Positions 61,274 to 64,000 of a stretch of DNA of 64,000 nucleotides are shown piece after piece. A program made the position numbers and the translations under genes. The stretch is from Phycisphaerales bacterium. Its GTDB lineage: Bacteria; Planctomycetota; Phycisphaerae; Phycisphaerales; UBA1924. Where the stretch lies: NCBI GenBank assembly GCA_022072615.1, contig JAJVHS010000014.1, positions 26,951-90,950 on the forward strand, read 5' to 3'. The notes under the pieces are model-generated. The model saw nothing but the letters and a program-made list of their open reading frames with translations, had not been told where the DNA came from and did no database searches. Position 1 is the stretch's first letter, and the number at the start of each line of letters is the position of its first letter.

Positions 61274-62485
61274 GTGCCATCCGCCTCCGGCCCATACCGG
61301 TCGTGGTCGATCGGGCGAATCCTGGCGCCCATCGGGCGGATCGGCCCGGGCTGGATACTCATCGCCGCGTCGCTGGCGCTGTCGATCATCGGCATCGTGT
61401 CGATCGACGTCGCCGACGCGCCCAAGCCCCATCCCGAAACGTGGCTGAGCCCGGTCGCGAGCCGCCAGGCCGTGTACCTCGCGGTGGCTGTGGCCGCCGC
61501 CGCCCTCATCGTGCTCCCCAACTATCGCTGGATCGCGTACGCGTCGTGGGTCTATTACGCGGTGTCGATCGGCCTGCTCATCTTCCTGCTCATCCCGGTC
61601 GTTCCGTGGTCCATCGTCGCGCCCCGCAACGGCGCGCGGAGCTGGATCAACCTGGGGTTCACCGACTTCCAGCCGTCCGAGCCCGCCAAGATCGCCTACG
61701 CGATGGCGCTGGCGTGGTACATGCGCTACCGCACCGAGCACCGCCGCTTCACGGGTCTGCTCCCGCCCGCGATCATCACCGGCATCCCCATCGCGCTCAT
61801 CACGCTCCAGCCTGATCTGGGCACCGCGTCGCTGTTCATCCCGGCGCTGTTCGCGGTCCTGATCGCGGCGGGCGCCCGCCTGCGGCACCTGGCGATCATC
61901 GTCATGCTCGCGGCGATGTCGGCGCCCGCGGTGTACCCCGTGCTCAAGCCGCACCAGCAGCAGCGGATCGTGGGACTGATCAAGCAGCTCAAGGGCGACA
62001 CCTCGGAGGACCAGGACCTGAACTTTCAGGCCGCGGCCGCGCAGACACTGGCCGCCGCGGGCGGGATGACCGGGCTGCCCGACGAGCGTTCGCGTTCGCT
62101 GCTGCACTTCAACCGCCTGCCCGAGCGTCACAACGACATGGTCTTCGCCGTGATCCTCAACCGTTTCGGCGCGCTGGGCGGGCTCTTCGTGCTGGGGCTG
62201 TACGCCGTGTGGTTCGGCGCGGCGCTGCTGTGCGCGGGGCTGACGAAGGACCCGTTCGGGCGGCTCGTGACGGTCGCGCTGGCGGCGTTCGTCGGGGCGC
62301 AGGTGTTCATCAACGTCGGGATGAACGTCGGCCTGCTCCCGATCATCGGCATCACGCTCCCGTACGTCTCCTACGGCGGCTCCAGCCTCGTGACGGTGTG
62401 GGTCATGGTCGGCCTGGTGGCCAATATCATGATGCGGCGGCCGAAAACCGGCCCGCGCCGGTCATTCGAGTTTATTGATGGCTGA
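61274..62485 (+). CDS. rodA: RodA/FtsW family glycosyltransferase
   Basis: 403 residues, GTG start 2 bp after the PBP2 stop. About 10 TM segments of the SEDS family. Family motifs are ARSWINLGFTDFQPSEPAKI, ITLQPDLGTASL, LPERHNDMVFAVILNRFG, NVGMNVGLLPIIGITLPYVSYGGSSL. It polymerises lipid II glycans with PBP2 as partner. Coupled with the next gene through an 8-bp overlap. Confidence 0.95.
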   Translation: MPSASGPYRSWSIGRILAPIGRIGPGWILIAASLALSIIGIVSIDVADAPKPHPETWLSPVASRQAVYLAVAVAAAALIVLPNYRWIAYASWVYYAVSIGLLIFLLIPVVPWSIVAPRNGARSWINLGFTDFQPSEPAKIAYAMALAWYMRYRTEHRRFTGLLPPAIITGIPIALITLQPDLGTASLFIPALFAVLIAAGARLRHLAIIVMLAAMSAPAVYPVLKPHQQQRIVGLIKQLKGDTSEDQDLNFQAAAAQTLAAAGGMTGLPDERSRSLLHFNRLPERHNDMVFAVILNRFGALGGLFVLGLYAVWFGAALLCAGLTKDPFGRLVTVALAAFVGAQVFINVGMNVGLLPIIGITLPYVSYGGSSLVTVWVMVGLVANIMMRRPKTGPRRSFEFIDG

Positions 62486-63434
62486 CCGGTCGTCGGCGGG
62501 CAACGATGGACCGATGCGACCACGCCGGCCACCAGCAGCAAAGTCGGTTCGAACCACCCGCCCTGCACCCGCCAAGCCGGTTCGCACGGCCGAACGGAAG
62601 CCCAAGGGCCCGCCGCCACCGCCGCGCGAGCCGCTCGCCCTTCCCGACCTGGCGGCCCTCCAGCCGCTCCCCGCGCCCGCGTGGCTGGTGGACGAGGCCG
62701 CCGACATCGGCGTCAGCTTCGACCCCGGTGATGCCGAGAAACTCGGCCGCTACCTCGCGATGCTCCTGGCCGCCAATGACGTCCTGAACCTCACCGCGAT
62801 CACCGACCCCGAGCAGGCCTGGCGCAAGCACATCCTCGATTCGCTGACGCTCATCCAAACATTGGCGGACCTCCCCGAACGCGGCCGCGTGATCGACGTC
62901 GGCACCGGCGGCGGGCTCCCCGGCATCCCGCTTGCGATCTGCATGCCGCACCTCGCGTGGACGCTGCTCGAGGCGACGGGGAAAAAGGTCGCGTTCCTCC
63001 GAGCCGTGTGCGGAGCGCTGGGCCTCTCGAACGCCTCCGTCGTGGAGGCTCGGGCGGAGACGGCCGGGCACGATCGGGGCGAGCGGGTGGGCTCGGGCGG
63101 GCGCAAGGGCGGGCACCGCGAGGCGTACGACGCCGTGGTGGCCAGGGCTGTCGGTGCGCTCGCCACCCTGGCGGAGCTGACCGTTCCGTTCGTGAAGGTC
63201 GGCGGGAGGGTGCTCCTCATCAAGGGCGAGCGAGCCGGCGCCGAGCTCGAAGAGGCGGCGGGAGCGCTGCACCTGCTCAAGGCGGTCCACGAGACGACCG
63301 TGCCGACGCCGACGGGTCGGATCGTCGTCCTCGGGAAGCAATCGGCCACGCCCAAGATCTATCCCCGGCGCGACGGCGAGCCCAAGCGAGCGCCCCTGGG
63401 GGTCCCGCAGCCCGAACGCGACCGCCGCCGGTGA
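62478..63434 (+). CDS. rsmG: 16S rRNA (guanine-N7)-methyltransferase RsmG
   Basis: 318 residues from the ATG at 62478. The first 90 residues are Pro/Arg-rich and not conserved. LNLTAITDPEQAWRKHILDSL and VIDVGTGGGLPGIPLAICMPHLAWTLLE are RsmG patterns, with YDAVVARAVGALATLAEL later. It methylates G527 in the 530 loop. The overlap with rodA suggests joint translation. Confidence 0.9.
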   Translation: MADRSSAGNDGPMRPRRPPAAKSVRTTRPAPAKPVRTAERKPKGPPPPPREPLALPDLAALQPLPAPAWLVDEAADIGVSFDPGDAEKLGRYLAMLLAANDVLNLTAITDPEQAWRKHILDSLTLIQTLADLPERGRVIDVGTGGGLPGIPLAICMPHLAWTLLEATGKKVAFLRAVCGALGLSNASVVEARAETAGHDRGERVGSGGRKGGHREAYDAVVARAVGALATLAELTVPFVKVGGRVLLIKGERAGAELEEAAGALHLLKAVHETTVPTPTGRIVVLGKQSATPKIYPRRDGEPKRAPLGVPQPERDRRR

Positions 63435-63539
63435 AACGCCGGACAGGAGATGCGTCCCGCCTGTTCGGGCCCGCCCGCGCTTACACTTGACCCCCCCGCC
63501 GGTGTCTCGCCCGCGAGCGGGGTGCGCGAAGGAACTTCC

Positions 63540-64000
63540 ATGGCCATTCTCATCAACGCCGACACCAAGGTCATCTGCCAGGGCATCACGGGATCGTTCG
63601 GCGCCGTGCACACCACCGGCTGTTACCTGTACGGCACCAAGGTCGTCGGCGGCGTGACGCCCGGCAAGGGCGGCACCAAGGACGCCAACGGGCTGCCCAT
63701 CTACGACACGGTCGAACAGGCGGTGAAGGCGACGGGCGCGACCGCGACGATGATCTTCGTGCCGCCCGGGCTCGCGGCCGATGCGGTGCTCGAGGCCGCC
63801 GCCGCGGGATTGAGCGTCATCTGCTGCATCACCGAGGGCGTGCCGGTCCAGGACATGATCAAGGCCCGGTCCGTCATCGACGACATGAACGCCTCGCGGG
63901 CCCTGGGCCTGACCAGCGGCCCCCAGATCGTCCTCATCGGCCCGAACTGTCCGGGGATCATCACGCCCGGGCCGCGCACGAACATGGAATCCATGACGGG
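63540..64000 (+). CDS. sucD: Succinyl-CoA synthetase alpha subunit, 5' part
   Basis: 153 codons are visible and the gene runs off the window edge. MAILINADTKVICQGITGSFGAVHT is the CoA-binding domain start (Q.I.G..G..H). GVTPGKGGT, IFVPPGLAADAVLEAA and IGPNCPGIITPG follow the family. GAAGGAAC is placed before the ATG. It couples succinyl-CoA to ATP or GTP formation. No sucC is seen upstream. Confidence 0.95.
   Translation, partial: MAILINADTKVICQGITGSFGAVHTTGCYLYGTKVVGGVTPGKGGTKDANGLPIYDTVEQAVKATGATATMIFVPPGLAADAVLEAAAAGLSVICCITEGVPVQDMIKARSVIDDMNASRALGLTSGPQIVLIGPNCPGIITPGPRTNMESMT

Noticed and set aside
1..64000. CRISPR array, prophage, insertion sequence or rRNA operon
   Set aside because: I looked for regularly spaced repeats, phage structural genes, IS ends with transposases and rRNA-like conserved strings and saw none. 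The only mobile-element relative is the RAYT-like gene.

Overview
The window looks like chromosome from a high-GC planctomycete of the Phycisphaerae/Phycisphaerales type. This is inferred from the gene content, not from a marker-gene search. The pointers are a prepilin-like protein with the planctomycete-style [20 protein letters not shown] helix, two secreted proteins with short C-terminal VPAP...hydrophobic...RRRR (PEP-CTERM-like) tails, two proteins ending in dockerin-like repeats with a terminal Gly-Cys, a Tat-exported Gfo/Idh/MocA oxidoreductase, a DUF5703 glycosidase-like lipoprotein, and a NagB-LmbE fusion. There is no plasmid, prophage or CRISPR signature, and most of the window is housekeeping chromosome.

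Layout. 1-5.7 kb: AI-2E-type permease (cut by the window edge), NagB-LmbE fusion, a SUMF1-like protein and a Gfo/Idh/MocA oxidoreductase. 5.7-11.8 kb: a CHRD-domain PEP-CTERM protein, then a MacA-MacB-TolC-like tripartite exporter operon. 11.8-15.8 kb (minus strand): rimO, an AT-richer orphan SIR2-like gene, and lipB. 15.9-20 kb: an unknown protein, three tandem paralogous small membrane proteins, aat, and a secreted M14 carboxypeptidase. 20-30.3 kb: OPT transporter, DUF4190 protein, citrate synthase, methyltransferase, rhomboid protease, L28, a PEP-CTERM protein and a NuoG-like protein. 30.4-36.5 kb: SpoIIE-type phosphatase, Kef-type antiporter, hydrolase, dockerin-GC protein, NAD kinase and tRNA-Val(GAC). 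36.6-44 kb (minus strand): anti-sigma factor, ECF sigma factor, fasciclin protein, OmpA lipoprotein, prepilin peptidase, xseB and a pseudopilin. 44-49.4 kb: DUF5703 lipoprotein, GNAT protein and a strongly low-complexity N/F/G/P/T-rich protein. 49.5-52.3 kb: a threonine-rich leader peptide, attenuator-like hairpins, a DUF6487-like zinc protein and thrS. 52.3-58.6 kb: a RAYT-like transposase relative, cupin, DUF2585, glycine-zipper lipoprotein, GT4 glycosyltransferase, amidohydrolase and FolE2. 58.7-64 kb: PBP2-RodA-RsmG cell-wall operon and the start of sucD.

The strongest undescribed-looking signals are these. (1) A 19-codon leader with 11 Thr codons sits just before mutually exclusive hairpins and the threonyl-tRNA synthetase gene, which looks like classical ribosome-mediated threonine attenuation of thrS. 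(2) Perfect palindromes lie in frame inside rimO, thrS and the RAYT-like gene, with a fourth between genes, which suggests a family of REP-like elements tolerated inside conserved proteins. (3) Three convergent gene junctions carry 7-8 bp tandem repeats. (4) A sigma-K-type ECF factor, an RskA-type anti-sigma factor and a fasciclin protein are clustered. (5) A three-gene array encodes small membrane proteins sharing a REIAAYVAEG motif. (6) A SIR2-like gene has been inserted between rimO and lipB.
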